Of a DNA stretch of 15,546 nucleotides, positions 1 to 6,936 are shown one piece after another. The translations under genes and the position numbers were made by a program. The notes under the pieces were generated by a model. It was not told the DNA's origin. It did not search any database and was given only the letters and a program-made list of their open reading frames with translations. Position 1 is the first letter of the stretch, and the number at the start of each line of letters is the position of its first letter. The DNA is from JBAZDC01 sp041654595 (GTDB lineage Bacteria > Pseudomonadota > Gammaproteobacteria > Burkholderiales > Burkholderiaceae_B): NCBI GenBank assembly GCA_964551305.1, contig CAZKBT010000068.1, positions 1-15,546 of the forward strand. Direction: 5' to 3'.

Positions 1-239
1 TTGGAAGCGACTTCCTTGACCAGCTGGGCGCCGATGTTCTCGAACTTGTCTTTCAGTTCGATTTCCTTGGCGACCGAGACGCCGTCCTTGGTAACCGTGG
101 GTGCACCGAACGAGCGATCCAGGACCACGTTGCGGCCCTTGGGACCCAAGGTGGACTTGACGGCATTGGCCAGGGTGTTGACGCCACGAACGATGCGAAC
201 ACGGGCGTCATCGCCGAAAAAAACTTGTTTAGCAGCCAT
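1..239 (-). CDS. groEL: 60 kDa chaperonin GroEL, N-terminal part (cut by window edge)
   Basis: ATP-driven cytoplasmic chaperonin that folds client proteins inside a double-ring chamber capped by GroES. Only the first 79 residues or so are present. They begin MAAKQVFFGDDARVRIVRGV and include the family hallmarks LGPKGRNVVLD and the ATP-site segment KDGVSVAKEIELKD. The ATG at 239 follows a Shine-Dalgarno AAGGA about 8 bases upstream. The gene lies 51 bases downstream of groES on the same strand with no terminator between them, so both are expected on one groESL mRNA under CIRCE control. The rest of the gene (about 470 codons) lies beyond the left edge. Identity is certain; whether the gene is intact cannot be seen. 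Confidence 0.97.
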   Translation of the reverse strand, partial: MAAKQVFFGDDARVRIVRGVNTLANAVKSTLGPKGRNVVLDRSFGAPTVTKDGVSVAKEIELKDKFENIGAQLVKEVAS

Positions 240-290
240 TGTAGAATTCCTTGCTTGTTTGCTTGTATACAGTTTCAGTACGTAACGGTG

Positions 291-578
291 TTACGCAACC
301 ACGGCGAGAATTTCTTCTTCGCGGATGACGAGCAACTCTTCGCCGTCGACTTTGACGGTCTGGCCCGCGTACTTGCCGAAGAGAACTTTGTCGCCGACCT
401 TCAGGTCGACGGGCAGGATTTTGCCGTCTTCCGTCTTCTTGCCCGGACCGACAGCCACGACTTCGCCTTGATCGGGTTTTTCAGCGGCGCTATCAGGGAT
501 CACGATACCCGATGCGGTCGTACGTTCATTATCCAGACGTTTGACGATCACGCGATCGTGCAAAGGACGCAGTGCCAT
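291..578 (-). CDS. groES: 10 kDa co-chaperonin GroES
   Basis: Heptameric lid of the GroEL folding chamber, in the cytoplasm. The 95-residue product has the normal family length. It starts MALRPLHDRVIVKRLD and holds the usual domains: the mobile loop around residues 17-32 (TTASGIVIPDSA), the conserved EKPDQGEVVAVGPG, KVLFGKYAGQ and the closing EEEILAVV. The reading frame is open 23 codons further upstream, to 647, but that part runs into the CIRCE element and is unlike GroES. The ATG at 578 has a good Shine-Dalgarno (AGGAG, 7 bases away) and gives the canonical N-terminus. It is first in the groESL operon. Confidence 0.98.
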   Translation of the reverse strand: MALRPLHDRVIVKRLDNERTTASGIVIPDSAAEKPDQGEVVAVGPGKKTEDGKILPVDLKVGDKVLFGKYAGQTVKVDGEELLVIREEEILAVVA

Positions 579-636
579 GGAGGAACTCCTGTGTTTTTGA
601 GTAAGTTGAACAAAATTATTGGTTGCTAGGGGCGTG

Positions 637-663
637 TTAGCACTCACCCCTGTCGAGTGCTAA
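637..663 (-). promoter_or_regulatory. CIRCE operator (HrcA binding site)
   Basis: Perfect inverted repeat TTAGCACTC - 9 bases - GAGTGCTAA, identical to the CIRCE consensus. HrcA represses groESL at such sites and releases them after heat stress. It sits just downstream of, and touching, the -10 box of the groES promoter, so it lies in the first transcribed bases, where bound HrcA would block initiation. hrcA itself is not in the window. Confidence 0.96.
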
Positions 664-690
664 TTATAAGGATGATATGGTTTTCTTCAA
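663..690 (-). promoter_or_regulatory. groESL promoter, sigma70-like
   Basis: On the minus strand, TTGAAG (690-685) and a consensus TATAAT (668-663) are separated by 16 bases. The -10 box shares its last base with the CIRCE repeat. The -35 context CCCCTTGAAG also resembles a sigma32 -35 box, but no matching sigma32 -10 lies at the right distance. I therefore read this as a sigma70 promoter controlled by HrcA. The predicted leader before the groES start is about 80 bases. Confidence 0.72.
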
Positions 691-714
691 GGGGTGAGGC
701 GGGGTTTGTTACAT

Positions 715-1938
715 TTATGACGGCCGCCAAGTCCCTTGCGCCTGCAGAACCTCGGCGCCGTCCCGTCCGGTCAGGCTCCTGTAGAGATCGGGCGCGGTAT
801 CGCCCTCCGTATTGATCACGGCTACCCGGGAGCCGCCGTCCAGGCCGATCGCCGCCCTGTGCTCGGGACGGTCCGCGATATCCATGAGCGCAACCAGCCC
901 GGCGACGCCGGATTCGCCCGCCAGGATAGGAATGTCTCGCGGACTGCCTTTGGCGAGCCGTTGCATCGCGGGCGGCACTTTGTCGTCCTGGACCAGTGCG
1001 AACGCATCGATTTCGCCGTCCAGGAAACGCCATGCCAAAGGAGACGCTTCGCCGCAGGCCAGGCCGGCCATGATGGAGTCCGTTGCGCCCGTGGCATTGG
1101 TGAGTTTCCCGTTGGCGGCCGTTTGATACAGGCAGTCCGCCTCGGCGGGTTCGACGACGATCATGGTGGGCCTGTCCCGTCCGTATCGCTCGTGCAGATA
1201 GCTGGCGACGCCCGCCGCCAGGCCGCCTACGCCGCCCTGTAGAAACAGATGCGTGAAAGGCGGCTGGTCGGAACCGGCGGCGGCCGCTTGCTCGACGAGC
1301 TCGTCCGCGATGACGGCATAGCCCTGCATGACGTCGCGTGGGACGGCTTCATAGCCTTCGTACGACGTGTCGGAAACCACTTGCCAGTCGTTGTCCCGGG
1401 CAAGCTTGGCGGCGTGGGCGACCGAATCGTCATAATTGCCTTCGATGCGCACGATCCGCGCGCCCAGCGCGGCGATGAGCCGTTCGCGTTCCAGGCTCAC
1501 TTTCTTGTGCAGGACGATGACGCATCGGCAGCCGATGCTGCGCGCGGCGGCGGCCAGCGCGCGCCCATGGTTGCCGTCGGTGGCGCTGACGACGACGTAC
1601 TCGGCAAGATCGTTTTCATGCCGGCCGTTGAAAAGGCTTTCCGCCGTATAGCCGCGGTCGGGCCAGCGGCGCAATATCAAGCGCAGCAGGGCGATGGGCG
1701 CGCCCAGGGCCTTGAAGCTGCCCAGAGGCGAACGGGCGGATTCGTCCTTGACTGCCAGCGCGGCGACGCCCAGCTTGGACGCCATATCGGGCAGGAACCA
1801 GAGCGGGGTTGGCCATTTGCCGATGCCGGACCAATGCATCAGCCATGCCCGGCTTTGCCTGGCCTTTTCGATGCTCATGACGGCGCGCAGCGCGTCGGGA
1901 TAGGGGCCGCGCAGGGCGCGTGGATTGCGAATGAGCAT
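715..1938 (-). CDS. dpaL: Diaminopropionate ammonia-lyase (PLP fold type II)
   Basis: Predicted to split 2,3-diaminopropionate into pyruvate and two ammonia (EC 4.3.1.15) in the cytoplasm. The 407 residues align from memory with E. coli YgeX throughout. Lys76 in GSFKALGA is the PLP lysine. SATDGNHGR carries Asp121 and VVSDTSYEGY carries Asp190, matching the catalytic pair Asp120/Asp189 of the E. coli enzyme. GGVGGLAAG is the phosphate loop, followed by IMAGLACGEASPL and INTEGDT. I chose the ATG at 1938 (GAAGG about 10 bases upstream), which places the catalytic residues within one position of E. coli numbering. A TTG at 1968 would add ten residues. It is the last gene of the catabolic operon, about 40 bases after the IclR gene, and no terminator is visible before groES. 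Substrate preference (D-, L- or substituted diaminopropionate) cannot be read from sequence. Confidence 0.9.
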   Translation of the reverse strand: MLIRNPRALRGPYPDALRAVMSIEKARQSRAWLMHWSGIGKWPTPLWFLPDMASKLGVAALAVKDESARSPLGSFKALGAPIALLRLILRRWPDRGYTAESLFNGRHENDLAEYVVVSATDGNHGRALAAAARSIGCRCVIVLHKKVSLERERLIAALGARIVRIEGNYDDSVAHAAKLARDNDWQVVSDTSYEGYEAVPRDVMQGYAVIADELVEQAAAAGSDQPPFTHLFLQGGVGGLAAGVASYLHERYGRDRPTMIVVEPAEADCLYQTAANGKLTNATGATDSIMAGLACGEASPLAWRFLDGEIDAFALVQDDKVPPAMQRLAKGSPRDIPILAGESGVAGLVALMDIADRPEHRAAIGLDGGSRVAVINTEGDTAPDLYRSLTGRDGAEVLQAQGTWRPS

Positions 1939-1978
1939 GATGTCGGCGCCTTCATGGCGGTTGGCCAAAGGGACAACC

Positions 1979-2851
1979 TTAAACTGTACTCACGATCTCC
2001 GCAATTCGTTGCGCTTGCGATTCAAGCAGCGCGATCAAGGCGGGTTCTTGCGCGTGCTCCTCGGGGGTGCCGGCGATGATGGCCGCCAGGCTGCCCAGGA
2101 TTTCCTGTCCGAGAAGGATGGGAACGGCCAAGCCCACGATGCGGGCGTCCACGGCGCTTTGCGTTCTGGCATGCCCTTTTCGGCGTATTTTTCCCAGATG
2201 TCTGCGAAAGCTGGGAAAATCCCCGCCCAGGCCGGCCGCCAGGATAGTATCGGCATTCGCGCCGTAAAGCGAACGCAGTTGATGAAGGGGCAGGTGCGCA
2301 AGGATGATCAAGGATGCAGCGCCTTCGAACAAGGGCAGGGGCAGGCCGCGCCCGCGGCGTATGACGAGCTGCTCGTCGCCGAACGCGATGGTTTCGGCGC
2401 CGACGTGGTGTATGCACAGGACTCTGTCCTTGTACCGCGTGCACAGCAATATGGCGCGATTTCGGGCCTTGCCGTGCATGCTTTTCATGACCTGCTTGCC
2501 CGCTCCCAGCAAGGGGTCGGTCAGTTGCAGCAGGCGCTCGAGCTCGATGATGCGCGGCCCCAGCGAGTAGACGCCTTTCCCCAGTTGCGCGAGCAGGCCG
2601 GTTTCGCATAGTTCGCCCAGCAGCCGGTAACTGGTGGAGCGCGCGACGCCGTAAAGCCGGGCGACGTCTTGTACGCTGACGGTGGTGCGCTCGAGGCTGA
2701 ACAGTTCGAGGATGTTGAGCAGCCGTGACAGTGAACTGCCCGCTCCCGGACTTTTCAGCCTTTGGGGCCGGGCTATGGAGAGCTTGCGTTGTGGTTCATG
2801 GTCAACGACAGCAATGGTCTCGTTTGTAGTTGTATTTTTTCGGTTGAGCAT
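1979..2851 (-). CDS. IclR-family transcriptional regulator
   Basis: A 290-residue DNA-binding regulator of the IclR family, whose members usually control adjacent catabolic genes through a small-molecule effector. An unconserved, Asn/Thr-rich tail covers residues 1-38. A winged helix-turn-helix spans about 39-100 (SSLSRLLNILELFSLERTTV, then QDVARLYGVARSTSYRLLGEL and the wing GKGVYSLGPR). The effector-binding domain follows, with FEGAASLIILAHLP and a C-terminal VGLAVPILLGQEILGSLAAI. The gene starts 12 bases after the hydrolase stop, so it is probably made from the operon mRNA. Its own Shine-Dalgarno is poor, which suggests translational coupling. The first 20 codons are AT-rich, so the true N-terminus could be shorter, but no later start codon precedes the HTH. 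A likely target is the palindrome at 5564-5580. Confidence 0.9.
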   Translation of the reverse strand: MLNRKNTTTNETIAVVDHEPQRKLSIARPQRLKSPGAGSSLSRLLNILELFSLERTTVSVQDVARLYGVARSTSYRLLGELCETGLLAQLGKGVYSLGPRIIELERLLQLTDPLLGAGKQVMKSMHGKARNRAILLCTRYKDRVLCIHHVGAETIAFGDEQLVIRRGRGLPLPLFEGAASLIILAHLPLHQLRSLYGANADTILAAGLGGDFPSFRRHLGKIRRKGHARTQSAVDARIVGLAVPILLGQEILGSLAAIIAGTPEEHAQEPALIALLESQAQRIAEIVSTV

Positions 2852-2863
2852 GGAGCTTACGGG

Positions 2864-3724
2864 TCAAAAGCCATAAAGTTGCGCAGGGTTGTCGACCAGA
2901 ATGCGATGGCGCATGGCGTCATCCGGCACCCAGGTGCAGAGCAGATTATAGAGTTCGATGGAGCCGGCTTTGTCGCTGAACGAAGCGTGCGGGTCGTCGC
3001 TGCCCCATATCAGCCGGTCGGGAGCGGCGTCGATCAGCGCCTGCAGCATGGGCGCAACGTCGGCATAGCCGGGCGCCTGGGACATGCGATAGACCGCGGT
3101 CAGCTTGATCCAGCAACGGCCGTCGCCATGGCGCAGCAGGTCGAGCAGCCGCTGAAATCCGGGCTGGCCCGGCCCGTCCTTGGCCAGGAACATGCCCATG
3201 TGCGCCAGCGTGAAGTCGACTTGCAGCCTGGACATGCGGTCCAGCAGCGCATGGGTCAGCCAGCCCGGGCCCAGGAAATCGAGCTGCCAGCCGATTTCCT
3301 TGCAGCGCGCCTCCAGTCGGTCGATGCGCGGCAGCATGCGCTCGACCAGGCCCTCTTCAAAGGGGTGGACGGGCGAGACATTGACGCGTATGCCCCGTAC
3401 TCCGATTCCGTTCAGGCGCTCGAGCTCGGCATCGTCCACGTTTTCGTCCACGTCCACGATGCCGCGGCTGCGTTTACCCAGGACCTTCATGGCATCCAGC
3501 ATGCAGGAATTATCTCGTCCGTACGCGCTGGGCTGTACGATGACGAAACGCTCCAACCCGATTTTTTCCGCCTTGGCCATGTATTTTTCCAGGGGCGCGA
3601 AAGGCGGCTTGTATCTCAGTTTGGGGTCGCGATAGGGGTACTTTTCTTCCGCCCCGAAAACGTGAAAGTGCGCGTCGCAGGCCTTGGCCGGCGCGCGGAA
3701 GATGGGGTCGATGTTTTCATCCAT
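2864..3724 (-). CDS. Amidohydrolase-2 family metal-dependent hydrolase, LigI-like
   Basis: A 286-residue TIM-barrel hydrolase of the amidohydrolase superfamily (cog of 2-pyrone-4,6-dicarboxylate lactonase LigI). CDAHFHVFG carries the strand-1 HxH pair His19/His21. LAHMGMF has a barrel His at 175, WIKLTAVYRMS matches the LigI-type IKLxxxYR segment, and LIWGSDDPH carries Asp243, the usual general base, plus His246. The members are cytoplasmic and open lactones or cleave C-N or C-C bonds. The ATG at 3724 has GAAGGA 7 bases upstream. The frame is open much further upstream but there overlaps the aldolase gene. The gene sits 65 bases after the aldolase. That gap holds a 12-base palindrome CCGGCGCGCCGG (3767-3778), which may stabilise the mRNA. 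The substrate is unknown; in this operon it could release a keto or hydroxy acid for the aldolase. Confidence 0.85.
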   Translation of the reverse strand: MDENIDPIFRAPAKACDAHFHVFGAEEKYPYRDPKLRYKPPFAPLEKYMAKAEKIGLERFVIVQPSAYGRDNSCMLDAMKVLGKRSRGIVDVDENVDDAELERLNGIGVRGIRVNVSPVHPFEEGLVERMLPRIDRLEARCKEIGWQLDFLGPGWLTHALLDRMSRLQVDFTLAHMGMFLAKDGPGQPGFQRLLDLLRHGDGRCWIKLTAVYRMSQAPGYADVAPMLQALIDAAPDRLIWGSDDPHASFSDKAGSIELYNLLCTWVPDDAMRHRILVDNPAQLYGF

Positions 3725-3789
3725 GTCGTGTCCTTCGTGAGTGGCGCGTATGCGCGATCCGGCGGTCCGGCGCGCCGGCGATTCAGGGT

Positions 3790-4569
3790 TCAGGCGGCGT
3801 CCAGGGCCCGCAAGGCGGCCGCGTCTTTTCGCATGGCGCCCATGAGATAACCCACGTCGTTGCCGGCGATGACGAAGCGCGCGCCCAGCTCGACCAGATC
3901 GTGCTGCAGCTCGGTGTCGCCGCGTATGCCGCCGACGCCCAAAGTCTTGCCGTGCGCTTTGCAGGCCTGGGCCACTTTGACGTAGGCGTCCCGCAACCGG
4001 GGATGGCGCAGTTCGCCGGGGATGCCCATTTCGGTGCACAAGTCGTTCGAGCCGATCAGCAGGACGTCGATGCCTTCCACCGAAGCGATTTCGTCGGCGC
4101 ACTCGACGCCTTCGGGCGTTTCGATCATGGCGATCAGCAGCGTCTGCGCGTTCAGGAATGCATTGGTCTGGCCCAGCGGCATCGTTTTGTAGCCCAGCGC
4201 CGGGGTCGGGCCCATGACGGAGCGTCGTCCCACCGGCGGAAACCGCGCTGCGCTGACGATATGTTCCGCCTGGGCGCGCGTGCTGACGTGAGGGACGATC
4301 ACCCCTTGCGCGCCGCCGTCCAGCACGCGCGAGATCCAGTCCGCGTCGTGGCCGGGCACGCGCACCAGCGGGGTGATGTTCAGGCCGAAGCAGCCCGCGC
4401 AAATGGCGGAGGTCGTTTCGAGCGAAATGGGGCAGTGCTCCATGTCGACATAAACGAAATCGAAGCCCGCCTGGTCCGCGATCATGGCGACGTCTACGGT
4501 TCTTGCCTGGCGCAGCCCGACGCACAGCGTCAGTTCGCCGGCGGCCAGCTTGCTTTTTCCCGTGTTCAT
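3790..4569 (-). CDS. HpcH/HpaI-family class II aldolase
   Basis: A 259-residue metal-dependent aldolase of the HpcH/HpaI (4-hydroxy-2-oxoheptanedioate aldolase) family. The family cleaves 4-hydroxy-2-oxo acids to pyruvate and an aldehyde, or citryl-CoA-type substrates. The E. coli HpaI active-site residues fall at the same numbers: Asp42 and His45 in VYVDMEHCP, and Arg70 in PLVRVPG. The metal ligands match Glu150 in IAMIETPEG and Asp176 in IGSNDL. The usual GPADL is GSNDL here, which marks a subgroup and may change the substrate. The ATG overlaps the receptor stop as ATGA (4569-4566), so translation is coupled. Cytoplasmic. The family is firm; the exact substrate is not known. Confidence 0.88.
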   Translation of the reverse strand: MNTGKSKLAAGELTLCVGLRQARTVDVAMIADQAGFDFVYVDMEHCPISLETTSAICAGCFGLNITPLVRVPGHDADWISRVLDGGAQGVIVPHVSTRAQAEHIVSAARFPPVGRRSVMGPTPALGYKTMPLGQTNAFLNAQTLLIAMIETPEGVECADEIASVEGIDVLLIGSNDLCTEMGIPGELRHPRLRDAYVKVAQACKAHGKTLGVGGIRGDTELQHDLVELGARFVIAGNDVGYLMGAMRKDAAALRALDAA

Positions 4570-5534
4570 TCTACGCTGATCCCGGCGGTGTCGATGACGC
4601 CTTTCCACATGCCGATTTCCTTCTTGATGATGTCGGCGTACTGCGCATGGTCGATCTGGATCGGCCGGGCGCCCTGAGTAGCCAGAAACTCCATGACCGC
4701 GGGCTTGCGGCTGGCAATCACCAGCTGTTCCGACAAACGGTCGATGACGGCTTGCGGGGTGCCGGCGGGAGCCAGGAAGCCGAAGCGGAAGGCGACGTCG
4801 AACGAGGGGTAGCCGGCTTGGGCGAAGGTGGGCACGTCGGGAAGCAGCGGCACGCGTTCCTGTCCGGTAACCGCCAAGGGACGCAGCATGCCGCTGCGTA
4901 TTCCGCTGATGGCCGCGCCCATGCTGGGAATGGTCAGGTCGACGCGGTTGGCCATGACGTCCACCAGGGCCGCGGCCACTCCTTTGTAGGGCACGTGGCG
5001 CATCTCGACGCCGACCTGGCTTGCGAACAGCTCCGTTGCCAGATGGGCCGACGACCCCTGCCCGCCCGTGCCGAAGGTGATTTCGCCCGGCTCTTTCTTG
5101 GCAAGGGCGACGACGTCTTGCAGGGTCTTGGCGGGCAAGTCCTTGCGCACGACGAATACCGCCGGCGCTTCGACGACCAGCATGACGGGAGTCAGGTCCG
5201 TCAGCGGCTTGTAGGAAAGATTCTTGTAAAGTGCCGCCGAGATCATGTAGGAGCTGTCGGTGAACACCAGGGTGTAGCCGTCGGGCTTGGATTTGGCGAC
5301 GATGTCCGTGCCGATGATGCCGCCCGCGCCGCCGCGATTTTCGACCACGAATTGTTCGTCGAGCTGGACGGAGAGCTCGCGCGCGAGCGCCCGGGCGGCG
5401 GTGTCCGTCAGCGAGCCGGCGGCGAACGGAACGACGATTCTGACAGGCTGCGAGGGCCAGGCTGGTTGGGAAGAGGCGCTGGTCAGGCCGAAGAACGACA
5501 TGGCGACGCCCGCGGCGAGTAGCAGTTTTTTCAT
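4566..5534 (-). CDS. Bug-type tripartite tricarboxylate transporter receptor
   Basis: A 322-residue periplasmic solute-binding protein of the Bug/TctC family, strongly expanded in Bordetella and relatives. A signal peptide is plain: MKKLLLAAGVAMSFFGLTSA with likely cleavage near residue 20-25. It is followed by the family signature WPSQPVRIVVPFAAGSLTDT. ENRGGAGGIIGTDIVAKSKP, GTGGQGSSAHLATELF, VPYKGVAAALVD and LLPDVPTFAQAGYP follow in the usual order. Bug proteins bind carboxylates or amidated acids. No TctA/TctB membrane components are nearby, so the receptor must share a transporter encoded elsewhere or act as a sensor. I chose the ATG at 5534 because GGAGA lies 7 bases upstream; the ATG at 5546 lacks a ribosome site. 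First gene of the putative five-gene operon. Confidence 0.92.
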   Translation of the reverse strand: MKKLLLAAGVAMSFFGLTSASSQPAWPSQPVRIVVPFAAGSLTDTAARALARELSVQLDEQFVVENRGGAGGIIGTDIVAKSKPDGYTLVFTDSSYMISAALYKNLSYKPLTDLTPVMLVVEAPAVFVVRKDLPAKTLQDVVALAKKEPGEITFGTGGQGSSAHLATELFASQVGVEMRHVPYKGVAAALVDVMANRVDLTIPSMGAAISGIRSGMLRPLAVTGQERVPLLPDVPTFAQAGYPSFDVAFRFGFLAPAGTPQAVIDRLSEQLVIASRKPAVMEFLATQGARPIQIDHAQYADIIKKEIGMWKGVIDTAGISVE

Positions 5535-5563
5535 TACTGTCTCCATCTGTTTAAACTGATTTA

Positions 5564-5580
5564 TTCTTATAATATAGGAA
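5564..5580. promoter_or_regulatory. Candidate regulator operator (17-base palindrome) in the receptor promoter
   Basis: On the minus strand it reads TTCCTATATTATAAGAA, symmetric about position 5572 except for one base pair. It begins 30 bases upstream of the receptor start codon, in an AT-rich tract that stands out in this GC-rich DNA. It contains several -10-like hexamers (TATATT, TATTAT). IclR proteins often bind such palindromes over promoters, and an IclR gene is in this operon, so I infer an operator. No clear -35 box is visible; the weak TAGTGT lies 18 bases upstream of TATATT. Confidence 0.5.
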
Positions 5581-5655
5581 AAATTAAAAAAATAACACTA
5601 AAAAATGCAGCCCTGAAACCGCTTGCCGACGAAGGCCGGGCGGTGCCTGGCGCTC

Positions 5656-6768
5656 CTACCTGAGCGCGCCTCTGGCTTCGATGGGCCAGACGTCCTGGAC
5701 GACGTCGTCCAAGACGCATATCAAGTGGTCGTACAGATTGACGGTCGGGTCGCAATGGCCGGGAACCAAGGCCAGGCGATCGCCAATATCCGCGGCGATG
5801 CCGGGTTCGAGCGCCAGCACGCCATGCTCGTCCGACGCGGACAGGTAGCGCATCCCCTTTGCCCGCCATATCCCCGGCATGCCTGAATCCATACTGCTCG
5901 CCTTCAGGCCAGCATCGATGACGGCGCGACCCGGAGCGGGGCGGCTGGTCACGGTGGCGAGCACGAACAGCGCGTGCTCGAATCGGACGTCGCCATCGCC
6001 GTATTCATTGTCGCCGTAGTCCCTGTCCATGAAAATATACGAGCCCGGCTGCAGTTCGTTGTATATGCCCGAATCGCGCTCGTGCACGAAGGTGCCGGTG
6101 CCGGCGCCCGTGACGATCTCGACGCTCATGCCACGCGATTCGACGTCCGTCCTGGCCAGCAAGGCTTGCCCGGAAGCGTCGCGGATCGCCGCGGCCCTGT
6201 CGCCGGAGCGGCGCACGTGCTGGGCCGTGCCGTGGTAGCAATGCAGGCCCGCAAAGCGCAGGACGCCGCTGTCCGCGATCCGTTGCGCCAGCGCGCCCGC
6301 GTCCCGAGGCGCGACGCCGCAGCGTCCGCCTCCCACGTCCACTTCGACATATACATCGAGCCGCACGTCCCGTTCTTTCGCCGTCTCGATCAACGCCGCC
6401 ACGTGAGCGGGGTGATCGACCAGAACGCCGATGCGCGCCTTCCCGGCTGTTTCCGCCAGTCGGGCGAGCTTTTCCTTTCCCACGATCTGGTTGGTGATCA
6501 GGATGTCCCGCACGCCGGAGGCCGCAAAAACGGCGGCTTCGCTGACCTTCTGGCAGCAGATGCCGACCGCGCCGGATTGAATCTGCCTGTGCGCGATCGC
6601 GGGACATTTGTGGCTCTTGGCGTGGGGGCGCAGCCTCATGCCGGAGGCCGACACCGCCCGCGTCATGCGTTCGAGATTGCGTTCGAAGGCATCCAGGCGC
6701 AATACCAGGGCGGGCGTGTCCAGATCATGGACGGATTGTCCGATCCGCGCGGGTTTCCAAGGCAGCAT
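5656..6768 (-). CDS. DSD1-family PLP aldolase (D-threonine / 3-hydroxyaspartate aldolase type)
   Basis: A 370-residue fold-type III (alanine-racemase-like barrel) PLP enzyme. DLDTPALVLRLDAFERN marks the start of the barrel. Lys51 in RPHAKSHKCP is the expected Schiff-base lysine. The C-terminal PGHCDPTVNLYD supplies His338 and Asp340 in a HxD metal pair. D-serine dehydratases use HxC for zinc, whereas D-threonine aldolase and 3-hydroxy-D-aspartate aldolase use HxD for Mn or Mg, so aldolase activity is favoured: D-threonine to glycine and acetaldehyde, or hydroxyaspartate to glycine and glyoxylate. Cytoplasmic. The gene lies 121 bases upstream of the receptor start on the same strand, and that gap holds the palindrome and promoter-like AT tract. 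It may thus be a separate unit. Its own promoter and ribosome site are not obvious. Confidence 0.86.
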   Translation of the reverse strand: MLPWKPARIGQSVHDLDTPALVLRLDAFERNLERMTRAVSASGMRLRPHAKSHKCPAIAHRQIQSGAVGICCQKVSEAAVFAASGVRDILITNQIVGKEKLARLAETAGKARIGVLVDHPAHVAALIETAKERDVRLDVYVEVDVGGGRCGVAPRDAGALAQRIADSGVLRFAGLHCYHGTAQHVRRSGDRAAAIRDASGQALLARTDVESRGMSVEIVTGAGTGTFVHERDSGIYNELQPGSYIFMDRDYGDNEYGDGDVRFEHALFVLATVTSRPAPGRAVIDAGLKASSMDSGMPGIWRAKGMRYLSASDEHGVLALEPGIAADIGDRLALVPGHCDPTVNLYDHLICVLDDVVQDVWPIEARGALR

Positions 6769-6936
6769 GATGTCGTTCTATTAATTCGGTATGGAATGCG
6801 GTTTGAGCGGTGTTCCGAGCCATGGCGGGACCGATGGGCCGAGGCGGGCATTGTACTCATAGTCTTGTGTTCGCCGCGGCTGCCGATCATCCCAAAACCC
6901 GTTAAGCTAGAGGGATCGTCAAGCTGGACCCGCATC
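6769..6936. other. Divergent intergenic region
   Basis: 168 bases between the minus-strand aldolase and the plus-strand spermidine-synthase-like gene. It should hold promoters for both directions, but I found no convincing -35/-10 pair on either strand, no strong hairpin and no open frame with support. Confidence 0.4.

Noticed and set aside
2762..3850. Plus-strand 362-residue frame
   Set aside because: Antisense to the hydrolase gene with no recognisable domain or ribosome site. The same holds for the long plus-strand frames at 4503-5522 and 1249-2079.
2864..4525. A 553-residue open frame extending the hydrolase upstream
   Set aside because: The upstream half lies within the HpcH/HpaI aldolase gene in another frame and is Arg-rich, typical of a shadow frame in GC-rich DNA. 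The hydrolase has a good ribosome site at 3724.
5650..5667. Hairpin GCGCTC/GAGCGC around the aldolase stop as a terminator
   Set aside because: Only six pairs, the stop codon sits in the loop, and no T-run follows on the minus strand within reach.
715..6768. A beta-hydroxyaspartate cycle cluster (BhcABCD with BhcR)
   Set aside because: The DSD1-type aldolase, a fold-II PLP enzyme and an IclR regulator are reminiscent, but the lyase carries diaminopropionate ammonia-lyase hallmarks, and no aminotransferase (BhcA) or imine reductase (BhcD) is present.
5656..6768. D-serine dehydratase
   Set aside because: Its C-terminal metal pair is HxD (His338, Asp340), not the HxC zinc pair of D-serine dehydratase.
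5974..6936. An open frame extending the spermidine-synthase-like gene upstream
   Set aside because: It runs antisense through the DSD1-type aldolase, and the sequence is unlike any family member.
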